A stretch of 64,000 nucleotides of DNA from Actinokineospora bangkokensis (GCF_001940455.1 NZ_MKQR01000002.1:124001-188000), one strand, 5' to 3'; positions 1-8,655 are shown, counted from the first letter of the stretch. Program-made: numbers and translations. Notes: generated from the letters alone by a model not told the origin.

Positions 1-78
1 GCCGCGCAACGGGTCGAGGACGACAAGCTGCTCGGGGCGGTGGGCCTCGGTGAGGCCGAGCCGCCCGCGGGCACCTGA
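1..78 (+). CDS. C-terminal end of a truncated gene, possibly YbeY
   Basis: The window opens inside a reading frame that stops at TGA 76-78. The 25 visible residues (AAQRVEDDKLLGAVGLGEAE and five more) are too few to identify by sequence. YbeY, the endoribonuclease of 16S rRNA maturation, is suggested only by position: in many actinobacteria ybeY precedes the CorC-type transporter, cytidine-deaminase-like, era, recO and uppS genes, and all of those follow here in order. None of the YbeY metal-binding histidines is in view. The next gene starts 11 nt after the stop, which fits one transcript. Confidence 0.4.
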   Translation, partial: AAQRVEDDKLLGAVGLGEAEPPAGT

Positions 79-89
79 GCGGGGGCCCG

Positions 90-1451
90 GTGCCCACGAA
101 CTCCGTCGGCCTGCTGGTCGTCGCCGTCCTGCTGGTGCTGGCCGCCGGGTGCTTCGCCGCGGCCGACGCCTCGCTGTCCGCGGTGTCGCGGGCGCGGGTG
201 GAGGGGCTGGTCCGCGCGGGCCGCTCCGGCGCCCGGCAGCTGCTCGCGGTGGTCTCCGAGCGGCCCCGGCACATCAACCTGCTCCTGCTGCTGCGGCTGG
301 GCTGCGAGCTGATCGCGACCGTGCTGGTGGCCGCGGTGTGCTTCCGCTCCCTCGACCAGGGCTGGTTGGCCGGGCTCGTCGCGGGCGTGGCGATGATCGT
401 GGTGTCCTACGTGCTCGTCGGCGTGGGCCCGCGCACCATCGGCCGCCAGCACCCCTACGGCATCGGGCTCATCGCCGCCGGGCCGGTGCGGGTGCTGGGC
501 ACCGTGCTGGGCCCGCTGTCGCGGCTGCTGATCCTGGTCGGCAACGCCATCACCCCGGGCAAGGGCTTCCGCGAGGGCCCGTTCTCCTCGGAGGTGGAGC
601 TGCGCGAGCTGGTCGACCTGGCCCAGGAGCGCGGGGTGGTCGACGCGGGCGAGCGCGAGATGATCCACTCGGTGTTCGAGCTGAGCGACACCATCGCCCG
701 CGAGGTCATGGTGCCGCGCACCGAGATGGTGTGGATCGAGCACGGCAAGTCCGTCCGGCAGGCGCTGGCGCTGTCGCTGCGCACCGGCTACACCCGCATC
801 CCGGTCATCGGCGAGTCCGTCGACGACATCGTGGGCCTGGTCAACCTCAAGGACCTGGTGCGCACCGCGCTGGACGCCTCGGCGGGCGGCGCGGCGGCCG
901 ACACCCGCACCCGGCAGGTGTCGGAGGTGATGACCGCGGCGGTGTTCGTCCCGGACACCAAGCGCCTGGACGACCTGCTGCGCGAGATGCAGGTGTCGAA
1001 GTACCACATCGCCATCGCCGTCGACGAGTACGGCGGCACCGCGGGGCTGCTGACCATCGAGGACATCCTGGAGGAGATCGTCGGGGAGATCACCGACGAG
1101 TCCGACGCCGACGAGCGCCCCCCGGTCGAGCACCTCGACGACGGCGCCGTGCGGGTCAGCTCCCGGCTGCCGGTGGAGGACCTGGGCGCGGTGTTCGGCC
1201 TGGAGCTGACCGACCCGGACGTGGAGACCGTGGGCGGCCTGCTCGCCCAGCGGTTGGGACGTGTGCCACTCCCCGGGGCCGAGGCGGAGATCGCCGGGCT
1301 ACGGTTCCGGGCCGAGGGCGGCAAGGACGGCCGCGGCCGGGTGCGCATCACCTCGGTGGTGGTGCGCCCGACCGAACCCGCCGGGACCCGCGACGACGAC
1401 CGCGCGGGCGCCGACGACCAGGAGTGGGAGAGGAGCGGCGAGCGTGGCTGA
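90..1451 (+). CDS. HlyC/CorC-type membrane protein (DUF21, CBS pair, CorC C-terminal domain)
   Basis: A 453-residue membrane protein of the CorC/CNNM family, usually linked to Mg2+ or other divalent-cation efflux. The first ~150 residues hold three hydrophobic segments separated by basic loops (DUF21). The stretch around SSEVELRELVDLAQERG and EREMIHSVFELSDTIAREVMVPR is the typical lead-in to the first CBS domain (about 205-265). The second CBS domain carries the VDEYGGTAGLLTIEDILEEI signature. The last ~90 residues match the transporter-associated CorC_HlyC domain. The length is usual for the family. The GTG start at 90 leaves a short N-terminus directly before the first membrane segment. The 3' end overlaps the next gene by 8 nt, so the two are probably co-translated. 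The transported ion is not shown by the sequence. Confidence 0.9.
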   Translation: MPTNSVGLLVVAVLLVLAAGCFAAADASLSAVSRARVEGLVRAGRSGARQLLAVVSERPRHINLLLLLRLGCELIATVLVAAVCFRSLDQGWLAGLVAGVAMIVVSYVLVGVGPRTIGRQHPYGIGLIAAGPVRVLGTVLGPLSRLLILVGNAITPGKGFREGPFSSEVELRELVDLAQERGVVDAGEREMIHSVFELSDTIAREVMVPRTEMVWIEHGKSVRQALALSLRTGYTRIPVIGESVDDIVGLVNLKDLVRTALDASAGGAAADTRTRQVSEVMTAAVFVPDTKRLDDLLREMQVSKYHIAIAVDEYGGTAGLLTIEDILEEIVGEITDESDADERPPVEHLDDGAVRVSSRLPVEDLGAVFGLELTDPDVETVGGLLAQRLGRVPLPGAEAEIAGLRFRAEGGKDGRGRVRITSVVVRPTEPAGTRDDDRAGADDQEWERSGERG

Positions 1452-1782
1452 GCCGGACGGCGGGGCCCTGGACCCCGAGGACGCCAAGATCGTCACGCTG
1501 GCCCGGTCGAGCCGGGCGCGCACCGGGGCCGCCGAGGGCGCGGCGGTGCGCGACACCACCGGCCGCACCTACGTCGCCACCTCCGTCGAGCTGCCCTCGC
1601 TCAAGCTCACCGCCCTGCAGGCCGCCGTGGCCGCCGCGGTGTCCAGCGGCGCCGACGGCCTGGAGGCCGCCGCGGTGGTCACCGAGGCGGGCACCGTGGA
1701 CGCCACCGCCGCCCGCGACCTCACCGCGGGCGTGCCGGTGCTGCGCGCGGACCCCTCCGGCGCGGTCGTCGAGACCCTGTGA
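1444..1782 (+). CDS. cytidine-deaminase-like protein lacking the catalytic motifs
   Basis: A 112-residue protein resembling the short cytidine-deaminase-fold proteins found just before era in many actinobacteria (RTGAAEGAAVRDTTGRTYVA, LTALQAAVAAAVSSGADGLE). Active cytidine deaminases need a zinc site built from [HC]AE and PCxxC. Here the helix that should carry CAE reads SLKLTALQAAVAAAV, and no PCxxC exists anywhere in the protein, so zinc-dependent deamination is unlikely. It overlaps the CorC-type gene by 8 nt and the following ferredoxin-like gene by 4 nt (GTGA), so it sits firmly in the era operon. A structural or regulatory role is inference; database labels of cytidine deaminase for this family should be read with care. 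Confidence 0.75.
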   Translation: MAEPDGGALDPEDAKIVTLARSSRARTGAAEGAAVRDTTGRTYVATSVELPSLKLTALQAAVAAAVSSGADGLEAAAVVTEAGTVDATAARDLTAGVPVLRADPSGAVVETL

Positions 1783-2129
1783 GCGTGCGGATCACGGTGT
1801 GCCAGGACTGCTGCTGCGGCACCGTCAAGAAGCACCCCACCACCAACCACTTCAGCCACCTGCGCAGGCTGCGGGAAGCGGCGGCCAAGGCGGGCGGCAC
1901 CGTCCGCATCTCGCAGTGCCTGGACACCTGCGAGACCTCCAACGTCGTGGTCGTGCAGGCCAGCGGGCACAAGCCGGTGTGGTTCGGGTGGGTGCTGCAC
2001 GACGACGCCATCGCGGACCTGGAGCGCTGGCTGGCCGCGGGCGGGCCCGGGTCGCCGGTGCCCGACACCCTGGAGCTGCACCGCATCACCCCACCCGGCC
2101 TGCGCGCCGCCACCGACGGGGCAGAATGA
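1779..2129 (+). CDS. small (2Fe-2S) ferredoxin-like protein
   Basis: A 116-residue protein with the cysteine pattern of thioredoxin-fold (2Fe-2S) ferredoxins: an N-terminal CQDCCCG cluster (residues 8-14) and a downstream QCLDTCETSN segment near residue 50. In such proteins four cysteines from these two loops bind a 2Fe-2S centre, so an electron-transfer role in the cytoplasm is reasonable. The partner is unknown. The gene begins at GTG 1779, overlapping the previous stop by 4 nt, and ends 4 nt before era. This tight packing argues for expression with era rather than for a functional link to it. Confidence 0.7.
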   Translation: MSVRITVCQDCCCGTVKKHPTTNHFSHLRRLREAAAKAGGTVRISQCLDTCETSNVVVVQASGHKPVWFGWVLHDDAIADLERWLAAGGPGSPVPDTLELHRITPPGLRAATDGAE

Positions 2130-2133
2130 GGCG

Positions 2134-3039
2134 ATGACCAGCTCCACCGCACACCGGTCCGGGTTCGCCTGCTTCGTGGGCAGGCCGAACGCGGGCAAGT
2201 CCACCCTGACCAACGCCCTGGTGGGCACCAAGGTCGCCATCACCTCGAACAAGCCGCAGACCACCCGCCACGCCATCCGCGGCATCGTCCACCGCGACGA
2301 CGCGCAGCTGGTCATCGTCGACACCCCCGGCCTGCACCGCCCGCGCACCCTGCTCGGGCAGCGGCTCAACGACGTGGTCCGCGAGACCTGGTCGGAGGTC
2401 GACGTCATCGGCCTGTGCGTGCCCGCCGACCAGAAGGTCGGCCCCGGCGACCGGTTCATCGCCGCCGAGCTGGCCAAGGTCGCCCAGCGCACCCCGGTGC
2501 TGGGCGTGGTCACCAAGACCGACCTGGTGCCGCAGGAGCAGGTGGCCGCCCAGCTGCTCGCGCTGCAGGAGGTCATGGACTTCGCCGAGCTGGTGCCGGT
2601 GTCGGCGGTCGACGGGTTCCAGGTGAGCACGCTGGCCGACCTGCTGGTCGCCCGGCTGCCCGAGGGCCCGCAGCTCTACCCGGGCGGGGAGCTGACCGAC
2701 GAGCCGGAGGCCACCCTGGTCGCGGAGCTGATCCGGGAGGCCGCGCTGGAGGGCGTGCGCGACGAGCTGCCGCACTCCATCGCCGTCACCATCGAGGAGA
2801 TGGCCCCCCGCGAGGGCCGCGACGACATGGTCGACGTGCACGCCCTGCTGTACGTGGAGCGCTCCAGCCAGAAGGGCATCGTGCTCGGCCACCGGGGCGA
2901 GCGGTTGAAGCGGGTGGGCACCGAGGCGCGCAAGCAGATCGAGCGCCTGCTGGGCAGCCGGGTGTACCTGGACCTGCACGTCAAGATCGCCAAGGACTGG
3001 CAGCGCGACCCCAAGCAGCTGCGCCGCCTGGGCTTCTGA
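2134..3039 (+). CDS. era: GTPase Era, 16S rRNA/30S assembly
   Basis: A 301-residue Era GTPase that binds the 3' end of 16S rRNA during small-subunit assembly. The G1 loop GRPNAGKS (16-23), switch-region TTRHAIRGIV, G3 DTPG and G4 TKTD are all present in order. The C-terminal KH domain contains the loop around GHRGERLKRVGTEARKQIE, and the protein ends in the typical KDWQRDPKQLRRLGF tail. Length and domain order match the family. The ATG at 2134 is 4 nt after the preceding stop, and the stop overlaps the ATG of the next gene (TGATG). Nothing looks unusual. Confidence 0.97.
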   Translation: MTSSTAHRSGFACFVGRPNAGKSTLTNALVGTKVAITSNKPQTTRHAIRGIVHRDDAQLVIVDTPGLHRPRTLLGQRLNDVVRETWSEVDVIGLCVPADQKVGPGDRFIAAELAKVAQRTPVLGVVTKTDLVPQEQVAAQLLALQEVMDFAELVPVSAVDGFQVSTLADLLVARLPEGPQLYPGGELTDEPEATLVAELIREAALEGVRDELPHSIAVTIEEMAPREGRDDMVDVHALLYVERSSQKGIVLGHRGERLKRVGTEARKQIERLLGSRVYLDLHVKIAKDWQRDPKQLRRLGF

Positions 3040-3473
3040 TGTCCCTGCGCCCCGCGGTGCACGTCCCGCAGCGGCCGCTCGGGCGCGCGCTGGCCGCGCC
3101 GCTCGCGCTGGTGGTCGCGGGCGCCGCGGGGTGCGCCGCGGTGGCGCTGTCGGACCCGTTCAGCGGCGACAGCTGGCTGCCGCCGTGCCCGACGAAGGCG
3201 CTGACCGGGGTGTGCTGCCCGGGGTGCGGCGGCGTGCGGATGGTGCACAGCCTGCTGCACGGCCGCTTCGGCGACGCGCTGCACTACAACGCGGTGTCGC
3301 TGGTCTTCCTGGTGCTGTTCGCCTGGAGCACCGCGGCGTGGGCGCTCAGCCGGGTGCGGGGGCGGCACGTGCGCAGTTGGATCCACTGGGGACCGACGCC
3401 GTGGGTGGCGGGCGCGGTCCTGGTGACCTGGGCCGTCGTGCGCAACATCCCCGCCCTGGGCCTCTACGTCTGA
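3039..3473 (+). CDS. DUF2752 membrane protein
   Basis: A 144-residue membrane protein of the DUF2752 family. The signature CPTKALTGVCCPGCGGVRMVHSLLHGRFGDALHYN matches the family pattern of CP, then CPGCG, then a Leu/Gly-rich helix and an A...N motif. Three hydrophobic segments are visible: about residues 17-36 (LAAPLALVVAGAAGCAAVAL), 80-97 and 118-137. Four closely spaced cysteines between the first and second segments could form disulfides or bind a metal. No function is established for the family. Its ATG overlaps the era stop by one base, so it is translated with era. Confidence 0.8.
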   Translation: MSLRPAVHVPQRPLGRALAAPLALVVAGAAGCAAVALSDPFSGDSWLPPCPTKALTGVCCPGCGGVRMVHSLLHGRFGDALHYNAVSLVFLVLFAWSTAAWALSRVRGRHVRSWIHWGPTPWVAGAVLVTWAVVRNIPALGLYV

Positions 3474-3574
3474 CGGGTCGTCACCCTGGGTGAATGCCGG
3501 GGGATGTCCACCGGACCGTCGGTGGTGGGGGATACCCTCACCGGCGCCACACCGCACCCAGGGGGGAACCTCCG

Positions 3575-4072
3575 TTGACCAATCCCTACGGCCAGCCGCA
3601 GCAGCCGAACCCGTACGGCCAGCAGCAGCCCGCGCCCTACGGCCAGCAGCAGCCGCAGCAGCAGTACGGCCAGCCGCCGCAGCCCTACGGCCAGCAGCAG
3701 CCCTACGGCGCGCAGCCCGGGTACGGTCAGCCCGCCCCCTACGGCCAGCCCAACCCGTACGGGCAGCAGCAGCCCTACGGCCAGCAGCCCTACGGCTACG
3801 GCGGCGCGGACATCAACCAGATCCCCGACCACAAGGGCTGGGCGATCCTGTCGATCTTCTTCGGCGGCATCTTCGGCATCATCGCGCTGATCAAGTCCAA
3901 CGAGGTCGTCAACTACAAGGCCCAGGGCAACTACCAGATGGCCGAGGCCGCGTCGAACACCACGCGCACCCTGTGCATCATCGGCAACATCCTGGGCGGC
4001 ATCGGCTGCGTGGTCGCCATCATCTACATCATCGTGCTCGCCACCGCCACGGCCGCCGTCTCGGTCTACTGA
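3575..4072 (+). CDS. CD225/dispanin-type membrane protein with a PYGQ-repeat N-terminus
   Basis: A 165-residue protein. The first ~85 residues are a low-complexity run of PYGQ, PYGQQQ and QPYG repeats. The rest is a CD225/dispanin-like unit: [20 protein letters not shown], a polar [15 protein letters not shown] loop, and a second membrane helix ending in [11 protein letters not shown]. In bacteria this fold is common in small membrane proteins of unknown role; in animals it includes the IFITM proteins. The TTG at 3575 is chosen because GGGGGG lies 8 nt upstream at 3561-3566 and the reading begins MTNPYGQ. A start at 3494 would add an unlikely Arg/His-rich leader. The Gln/Tyr-rich tail could drive self-association (inference). 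Confidence 0.8.
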   Translation: MTNPYGQPQQPNPYGQQQPAPYGQQQPQQQYGQPPQPYGQQQPYGAQPGYGQPAPYGQPNPYGQQQPYGQQPYGYGGADINQIPDHKGWAILSIFFGGIFGIIALIKSNEVVNYKAQGNYQMAEAASNTTRTLCIIGNILGGIGCVVAIIYIIVLATATAAVSVY

Positions 4073-4139
4073 CCCCGGCGCCCGGCGGGGTCCGCGCTCC
4101 GGTGCCGACCCCGCCCCCGCGCGGTGGGACACTGGTCGG

Positions 4140-4877
4140 GTGAGCCTCTACCGCGACACCGGCGTGGTGCTGCGCGTGCAGAAGCTCGGTGAGGCCGACC
4201 GGATCATCACCCTCGTCACCCGCCAGCACGGCAAGGTCCGCGCGGTGGCCAAGGGCGTGCGCCGCACCACCTCCCGGCTCGGCGCGCGCGTCGAGCCGTT
4301 CGCCCACGTCGACGTGCAGTTCTACACCGGCCGCACGCTCGACGTGATCACCCAGGTGCAGACCCTGGACGCCTTCGGCGCGGGCATCGTCGGCGACTAC
4401 CAGCGCTACACCGCCGCGTGCGCGGTGCTGGAGACCGCGGACCGGATGTCGGCCGAGGAGGGCGAACCCGTCCTGCGGCTCTACCTGCTGGTCACCGGCG
4501 CGCTGCGGGCGCTGGCCGACGGCACCCGCGACCCGTCGCTGGTGCTCGACGCGTTCCTGCTGCGCGCCCTGGCCTTCGCCGGGTGGTCGCCCGCGCTGGC
4601 CGAGTGCGCCCGCTGCGGCACCCCCGGGCCGCACCGGGCGTTCAGCGTGCAGGCGGGCGGGTCGGTGTGCCCGGGGTGCAAGCCGCCCGGGTCGGCCAGC
4701 CCGCCGCTGGAGGTGCTGCGGCTGATGGCCGCGCTCGCCGACGGCAGCTGGGAGGTGGCCGAGCGCACCGACGAGCCCGCCCGCCGCGAGGCCAGCGGGC
4801 TGGTCGCCGCCCTGCTCCAGTGGCACCTGGAGCGCCAACTGCGCTCGCTGCCGCTGGTCGAGCGCCGCAAGCTCTGA
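4140..4877 (+). CDS. recO: DNA repair protein RecO
   Basis: A 245-residue RecO, the mediator that loads RecA on SSB-coated DNA in the RecFOR pathway. The start [22 protein letters not shown] is the typical N-terminal OB-fold strand pattern, and [21 protein letters not shown] is the conserved core. A helical middle domain follows. The zinc module is complete, with CARCG (about residues 157-161) and CPGC (about 177-180). GTG 4140 is the only start that keeps the OB-fold intact. It lies between era and uppS as in most actinobacteria, separated by about 65 nt from the CD225 gene. Confidence 0.95.
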   Translation: MSLYRDTGVVLRVQKLGEADRIITLVTRQHGKVRAVAKGVRRTTSRLGARVEPFAHVDVQFYTGRTLDVITQVQTLDAFGAGIVGDYQRYTAACAVLETADRMSAEEGEPVLRLYLLVTGALRALADGTRDPSLVLDAFLLRALAFAGWSPALAECARCGTPGPHRAFSVQAGGSVCPGCKPPGSASPPLEVLRLMAALADGSWEVAERTDEPARREASGLVAALLQWHLERQLRSLPLVERRKL

Positions 4878-4951
4878 CCCATGCCCGGGTGCGCACGTCC
4901 GCACCCCGCCGGGAACCCGGAACCGCCTGCCGACCACGCTCCGCAGGCTCG

Positions 4952-4978
4952 TACTGTGGGCACGCCCCAATAGGGCGT
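4952..4978 (+). promoter_or_regulatory. candidate uppS promoter with a small hairpin
   Basis: In the recO-uppS gap, TACTGT at 4952-4957 fits the actinobacterial -10 pattern TANNNT. Just downstream, ACGCCC (4962-4967) and GGGCGT (4973-4978) form a 6-bp stem around CAATA. No convincing -35 element is seen. The assignment rests on sequence pattern only. Confidence 0.3.
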
Positions 4979-5011
4979 TCCTATGGCGCGAGAGCTTGGA
5001 GGGTTGTGGCG

Positions 5012-5857
5012 GTGCTGCGACGGCGGCGGGTCAGCAGGCACGACGAGGGGCGCCCGGTGCAGCCCCCGGCCCCCCACCCCTCGGGCGCCACGGCCCCGGC
5101 GATCCCGCTGGAGTTCGTGCCCCAGCACGTCGCGATCGTGATGGACGGCAACGGCCGGTGGGCCAACCAGCGCGGCATGACCCGCATCGAGGGCCACAAG
5201 CGCGGCGAGGCCCAGGTGGTCGAGGCCGCCCGGGGCTGCATCGAGGTGGGCGTGCGGTGGCTGTCGCTCTACGCCTTCTCCACCGAGAACTGGCGGCGCA
5301 GCCCGGAGGAGGTCCGCTTCATCATGGGCTTCTCCCGCGACGTCATCCGCAACCGCACCGACGAGCTCGACGACATGGGCGTGCGGGTGCGCTGGGCCGG
5401 GCGCCGCCCGCGGCTGTGGCGCAGCGTCATCTCCGAGCTGGAGGTGGCCGAGGAGCGCACCCGGCACAACGACGTGCTCAACCTGGCCATGTGCATCAAC
5501 TACGGCGGCCGGGCCGAGGTGGGCGACGCGGCCCGCGAGATCGCGAAGCTGGCCGCCGCCGGGAAGATCAACCCGGACAAGGTCGACGAGCGCACCGTCG
5601 CCAAGTACCTCTACCAGCCCGAGATGCCCGACGTGGACCTGTTCATCCGCCCGTCCGGCGAGCAGCGCACGTCCAACTTCATGCTCTGGCAGTCCGCCTA
5701 CGCCGAGCTGGTGTTCCAGGACGTGCTCTGGCCCGACTTCGACCGCACCCACCTGTGGCGGGCCGTGGAGACCTACGCCCGCCGCGACCGCCGCTTCGGC
5801 GGGGCCGCCGACAGCGAGGACGTCGCCCGCAAGCTGCTGGCCGACGGCACCCGTTGA
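5012..5857 (+). CDS. uppS: isoprenyl transferase UppS (cis-prenyl diphosphate synthase)
   Basis: A cis-prenyltransferase that condenses isopentenyl diphosphate units to make the C50/C55 carrier lipid for cell-wall synthesis. The catalytic Asp motif [13 protein letters not shown], the GHKRGE segment, [11 protein letters not shown] and the C-terminal [11 protein letters not shown] and QSAYAEL signatures are all present, so the enzyme should be active. Start choice: GTG 5012 lies 8 nt after GGAGGG (4998-5003); GTG 5006 is in frame but only 2 nt from that sequence. From 5012 the protein has 281 residues, including a poorly conserved Arg/Pro-rich N-terminal ~35 residues. It probably has its own promoter, as the recO-uppS gap is ~130 nt. 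Confidence 0.95.
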   Translation: MLRRRRVSRHDEGRPVQPPAPHPSGATAPAIPLEFVPQHVAIVMDGNGRWANQRGMTRIEGHKRGEAQVVEAARGCIEVGVRWLSLYAFSTENWRRSPEEVRFIMGFSRDVIRNRTDELDDMGVRVRWAGRRPRLWRSVISELEVAEERTRHNDVLNLAMCINYGGRAEVGDAAREIAKLAAAGKINPDKVDERTVAKYLYQPEMPDVDLFIRPSGEQRTSNFMLWQSAYAELVFQDVLWPDFDRTHLWRAVETYARRDRRFGGAADSEDVARKLLADGTR

Positions 5858-5921
5858 CCACCACCTCGTTGACCGTCAACTCGTCGACCACCGCCCCGCC
5901 GACCACCACCCGGGAGTCACC

Positions 5922-6332
5922 GTGACCACCGAGGCCGCCACCACGGCCACCCTGCTGACCAAGGCCCGCGAGGCCCTGGAGGCCTTCCACGAGGTCCACG
6001 TCGACGACGACGGCGCGCTGACCTTCCGCCACGGCGAGGTGCCCTGCGCCGTGCAGGCCATGCAGCTCGCCGACGGCCTCACCGTGCTGAGCCTGACCTG
6101 CGTGGTGGCCTGGGACCTGCCCGAGGACCCGCACCTGGCGTCCTCGGCCGCCGAGCGCGCGGGCCAGGGCCTGTTCGGCACGCTGGGCGTGGTGCACTCC
6201 CCGCGCGGCATGGACGTCACCCTGCGCTACGCCTTCCCCGCCGACGGGCTGGAGGTGCCCGCCCTCGGCACCCTGCTCATGCTGGTGGTGTCCACCGCGG
6301 GCCAGCTGCGCACGGACCTGCTGGACACCTGA
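5922..6332 (+). CDS. conserved small protein, YbjN-like fold possible
   Basis: A 136-residue acidic protein starting at GTG 5922, with GGGAG about 6-10 nt upstream. Alternating strands (LTFRHGEVPCAVQAMQLADGLTVLSLTCVVAWDL) between N- and C-terminal helices resemble YbjN/type III secretion chaperone-like folds. This is a judgement on pattern, not a firm match. No catalytic motif or membrane segment is visible. It lies 64 nt after uppS on the same strand, and the gap carries no obvious terminator. The function is unknown. Confidence 0.55.
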   Translation: MTTEAATTATLLTKAREALEAFHEVHVDDDGALTFRHGEVPCAVQAMQLADGLTVLSLTCVVAWDLPEDPHLASSAAERAGQGLFGTLGVVHSPRGMDVTLRYAFPADGLEVPALGTLLMLVVSTAGQLRTDLLDT

Positions 6333-6434
6333 TCGGGTGATCCTGGTCCCCACCGGGCGCCCCGGCCGCTCTGTGCTCGTGTGATGGAACCGGCTCGTGC
6401 GATGACCCCGCCCGCCCCTCCCGGAAGGCCGCCC

Positions 6435-7451
6435 ATGAGCACCGCAGCCCCCGAGACCGCGACCCCGCCCCCCGCGCGGCGCAGGCGGGTGACCTCCATG
6501 GAGGTCCTGTGCGCGGTGCTCGTGGTGGCCATGGTGGGCCAGTCGTGGATCGCGTCCTGGTTGGACGCCCCCGCGCTGCGCACCGGGGCGACGATCTTCG
6601 TGGCGGTCTGCGTTCAGGCCCTGCCGTTCCTGGTGCTGGGGGTGCTGATCAGCGGCGCCATCGCCGCCTTCGTCCCCGCCGGGGTGCTCGACCGGCTGCT
6701 GCCCAAGCGGGAGGCCGTCGCCGTCCCGGTGGCGGGCTTGGCCGGGGTGGCGTTGCCGACCTGCGAGTGCGCCGCGGTGCCGGTGGCCCGGCGGCTGATG
6801 CGCCAGGGCGTGCCCGCCTCGGTGGCGCTGGCGTTCCTGCTCGCCGCGCCCGCGGTGAACCCGGTGGTGCTCATCGCCACGAGCGTCGCCTTCCCCGGCA
6901 ACCCGGCCATGGTGGTGGCCCGCCTGGTCGGCTCGCTGGCCACGGCGCTGGTCATGGGCTGGCTCTGGGCGCGCTTCGGCAAGGCGGGCTGGATCGTCGA
7001 GCGCGCCCTGGCCCGCGCCCCCGAGCCCACCGGCCGCGCCCGCTGGCGCACCTTCGCCGAGACCGCCCGCGCCGACCTGGTCGACGCCGCCGGGTTCCTG
7101 GTGGTCGGCGGCCTGGCCGCGGCCGTGCTCAACGTGGTGATCCCGCGCTCGTGGGTCGACGCGCTGGGCGCGCAGGTCGTGGTCGGCGTGCTGGTGATGG
7201 CGGTCCTCGCCGTCGTGCTCGCCCTGTGCAGCGAGGCGGACGCCTTCGTCGCCGCCTCCATCTCGGGCATGCCGCTGCTGGCCAAGCTGGTGTTCCTCGT
7301 CGTCGGCCCGGCCATCGACGTCAAGCTCTTCGCCCTGCAAGCGGGCACCTTCGGCCGCGCCTTCGCCCTGCGCTTCGCCCCGGCCACCTTCGTCGTCGCG
7401 ACCACCTGCGCCGTCGTGTCCGGCCTGCTGCTGCTCGGAGGCACCCCGTGA
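6435..7451 (+). CDS. YraQ/DUF318-type permease
   Basis: A 338-residue polytopic membrane protein of the YraQ (DUF318) permease family. About eight hydrophobic segments are visible in two halves. The first half carries LAGVALPTCECAAVPVARRLMRQGVPASVALAFLLAAPAVNPVVL, with the PTCEC cysteine pair typical of the family. The second half has CSEADAFVAASISGMP. The substrate is unknown, though the family often sits beside metal regulators. ATG 6435 is preferred because GGAAGG lies about 6 nt upstream. An upstream ATG at 6384 would only add a Pro-rich stretch. The stop overlaps the GTG of the next gene (GTGA), and the two are a known functional pair. Confidence 0.85.
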   Translation: MSTAAPETATPPPARRRRVTSMEVLCAVLVVAMVGQSWIASWLDAPALRTGATIFVAVCVQALPFLVLGVLISGAIAAFVPAGVLDRLLPKREAVAVPVAGLAGVALPTCECAAVPVARRLMRQGVPASVALAFLLAAPAVNPVVLIATSVAFPGNPAMVVARLVGSLATALVMGWLWARFGKAGWIVERALARAPEPTGRARWRTFAETARADLVDAAGFLVVGGLAAAVLNVVIPRSWVDALGAQVVVGVLVMAVLAVVLALCSEADAFVAASISGMPLLAKLVFLVVGPAIDVKLFALQAGTFGRAFALRFAPATFVVATTCAVVSGLLLLGGTP

Positions 7452-8200
7452 GGCGCGAAACCCAGAACGTCCTGCTGGTCCTGGTCGGCGGCGCGCTGCT
7501 CAAGATCTCCCTGACCAGCACCTACCTGCTCTACGTCAAGCCCTCCCACCGCCCCTGGCTGATCGCCGGCGGCGCGGTGATCCTGCTGCTGGCAGCCGTT
7601 TCCATCACCCGCGACATCCTCGCCGCCCGCCACCCCCACGCCGCTGCCGTCACCGCCGAGCACGGCGACGAGCACGAGCACGGGGACCACCAGCACCCCG
7701 CCCGCAGCGCGTGGCTGCTGGTCCTGCCGGTCCTGGCGATCTTCCTCATCGCCCCGCCCGCCCTCGGCTCGGACTCGGTCAAGCGGGCCGACAACGGCGC
7801 CGCCGTCACCCGCACCTCCGGCACCGAGTCCGGCGCCTCGGCCATCTACCCCGACCTGCCCCCCGGCGACGTCCTCCCGATCACCATGGCCGACTTCGCC
7901 TCCCGGGCCGCCTTCGACCGCTCCCGGGCCCTGGAGTCCCGCACGGTCGAGCTGACCGGCTTCACCGTCGACGACGCGGGCGGCACCTACCTCGCCCGCC
8001 TGTCCATCGCCTGCTGCGCCGCGGACGCGTTCCCCGTCCGGGTCCTGCTCGACGGGGTCACCGGCATCGCCAACGACACCTGGCTGCGCGTCACCGGCAC
8101 CCTCGTCCCCGGCACGGCCACCAAGGAGAACGACTACATCCCCACCCTGCGGGTCCGCACCACCACGCCCGTGCCCCAGCCGGAGAACCCGTACGAGTAA
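7448..8200 (+). CDS. TIGR03943-type permease partner with a His-rich loop
   Basis: A 250-residue protein that accompanies YraQ-type permeases in many bacteria. It has two N-terminal membrane helices (LLVLVGGALLKISLTSTYLLYV and WLIAGGAVILLLAAVSIT), a His/Glu-rich loop EHGDEHEHGDHQHP (about residues 76-90), a third helix (SAWLLVLPVLAIFLIAPPAL), and a soluble C-terminal domain beginning near LPITMADFASRAAF. The His/Glu loop resembles those that bind zinc or nickel. Together with the Zur- and ArsR-like regulators directly downstream on the other strand, this points to a metal-related transport role (inference). The soluble domain has an ACCAAD cysteine pair. Confidence 0.8.
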   Translation: MRRETQNVLLVLVGGALLKISLTSTYLLYVKPSHRPWLIAGGAVILLLAAVSITRDILAARHPHAAAVTAEHGDEHEHGDHQHPARSAWLLVLPVLAIFLIAPPALGSDSVKRADNGAAVTRTSGTESGASAIYPDLPPGDVLPITMADFASRAAFDRSRALESRTVELTGFTVDDAGGTYLARLSIACCAADAFPVRVLLDGVTGIANDTWLRVTGTLVPGTATKENDYIPTLRVRTTTPVPQPENPYE

Positions 8201-8238
8201 CCCCGCCGCCCGACCGCGTCAGGTGTCGGGGGAGCGGG

Positions 8239-8655
8239 TCAGCCGCCGCAGCGCGAGCAGGTGCCGAAGATCTCGACGGTGTGGCTGACCTGGGCGAACC
8301 CGTTCTCCGCCGCCACCTTCTCCGCCCAGCGCTCCACCGCAGGGCCCTCCACCTCCACGGTGTGGCCGCAGCTGCGGCACACGAGGTGGTGGTGGTGATG
8401 GCTGGAGCAGCGGCGGTAGATGGCCTCGCCGGTGTCGGTGCGCAGCACGTCGATCTCGCCCGCCTCGGCCAGCGACTGCAACGTCCGGTACACGGTGGTG
8501 AGCCCGATGCCCTCCCCGCGCTTGCGCAGCTCCTCGTGCAGCTCCTGCGCCGAGCGGAAGTCGTCGACCTGGTCGAGCAGCGCGGCCACCGCCGTGCGCT
8601 GCCTGGTCGACCTGCGCCCCGGCACCGACGCCGAGGTGCGCTCGTCGGTCGTCAC
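8239..8655 (-). CDS. Fur-family regulator, Zur-like
   Basis: A 138-residue Fur-family repressor. The winged helix covers RSTRQRTAVAALLDQ through GLTTVYRTLQSLAEAGEID. The hinge and metal-binding segment is CSSHHHHHLVCRSCGHTVEVEG. Two CxxC pairs, CRSC and the C-terminal CSRC, form the structural zinc site. The five-His run followed by VCRSCG is more typical of Zur than of iron-sensing Fur, and its position beside an ArsR zinc-type sensor supports zinc. GTG 8655 overlaps the stop of the ArsR gene by 4 nt, so the two are co-translated from the promoter upstream of ArsR. The target genes are not proven; the divergent permease pair is the obvious candidate. Confidence 0.85.
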   Translation of the reverse strand: MTTDERTSASVPGRRSTRQRTAVAALLDQVDDFRSAQELHEELRKRGEGIGLTTVYRTLQSLAEAGEIDVLRTDTGEAIYRRCSSHHHHHLVCRSCGHTVEVEGPAVERWAEKVAAENGFAQVSHTVEIFGTCSRCGG

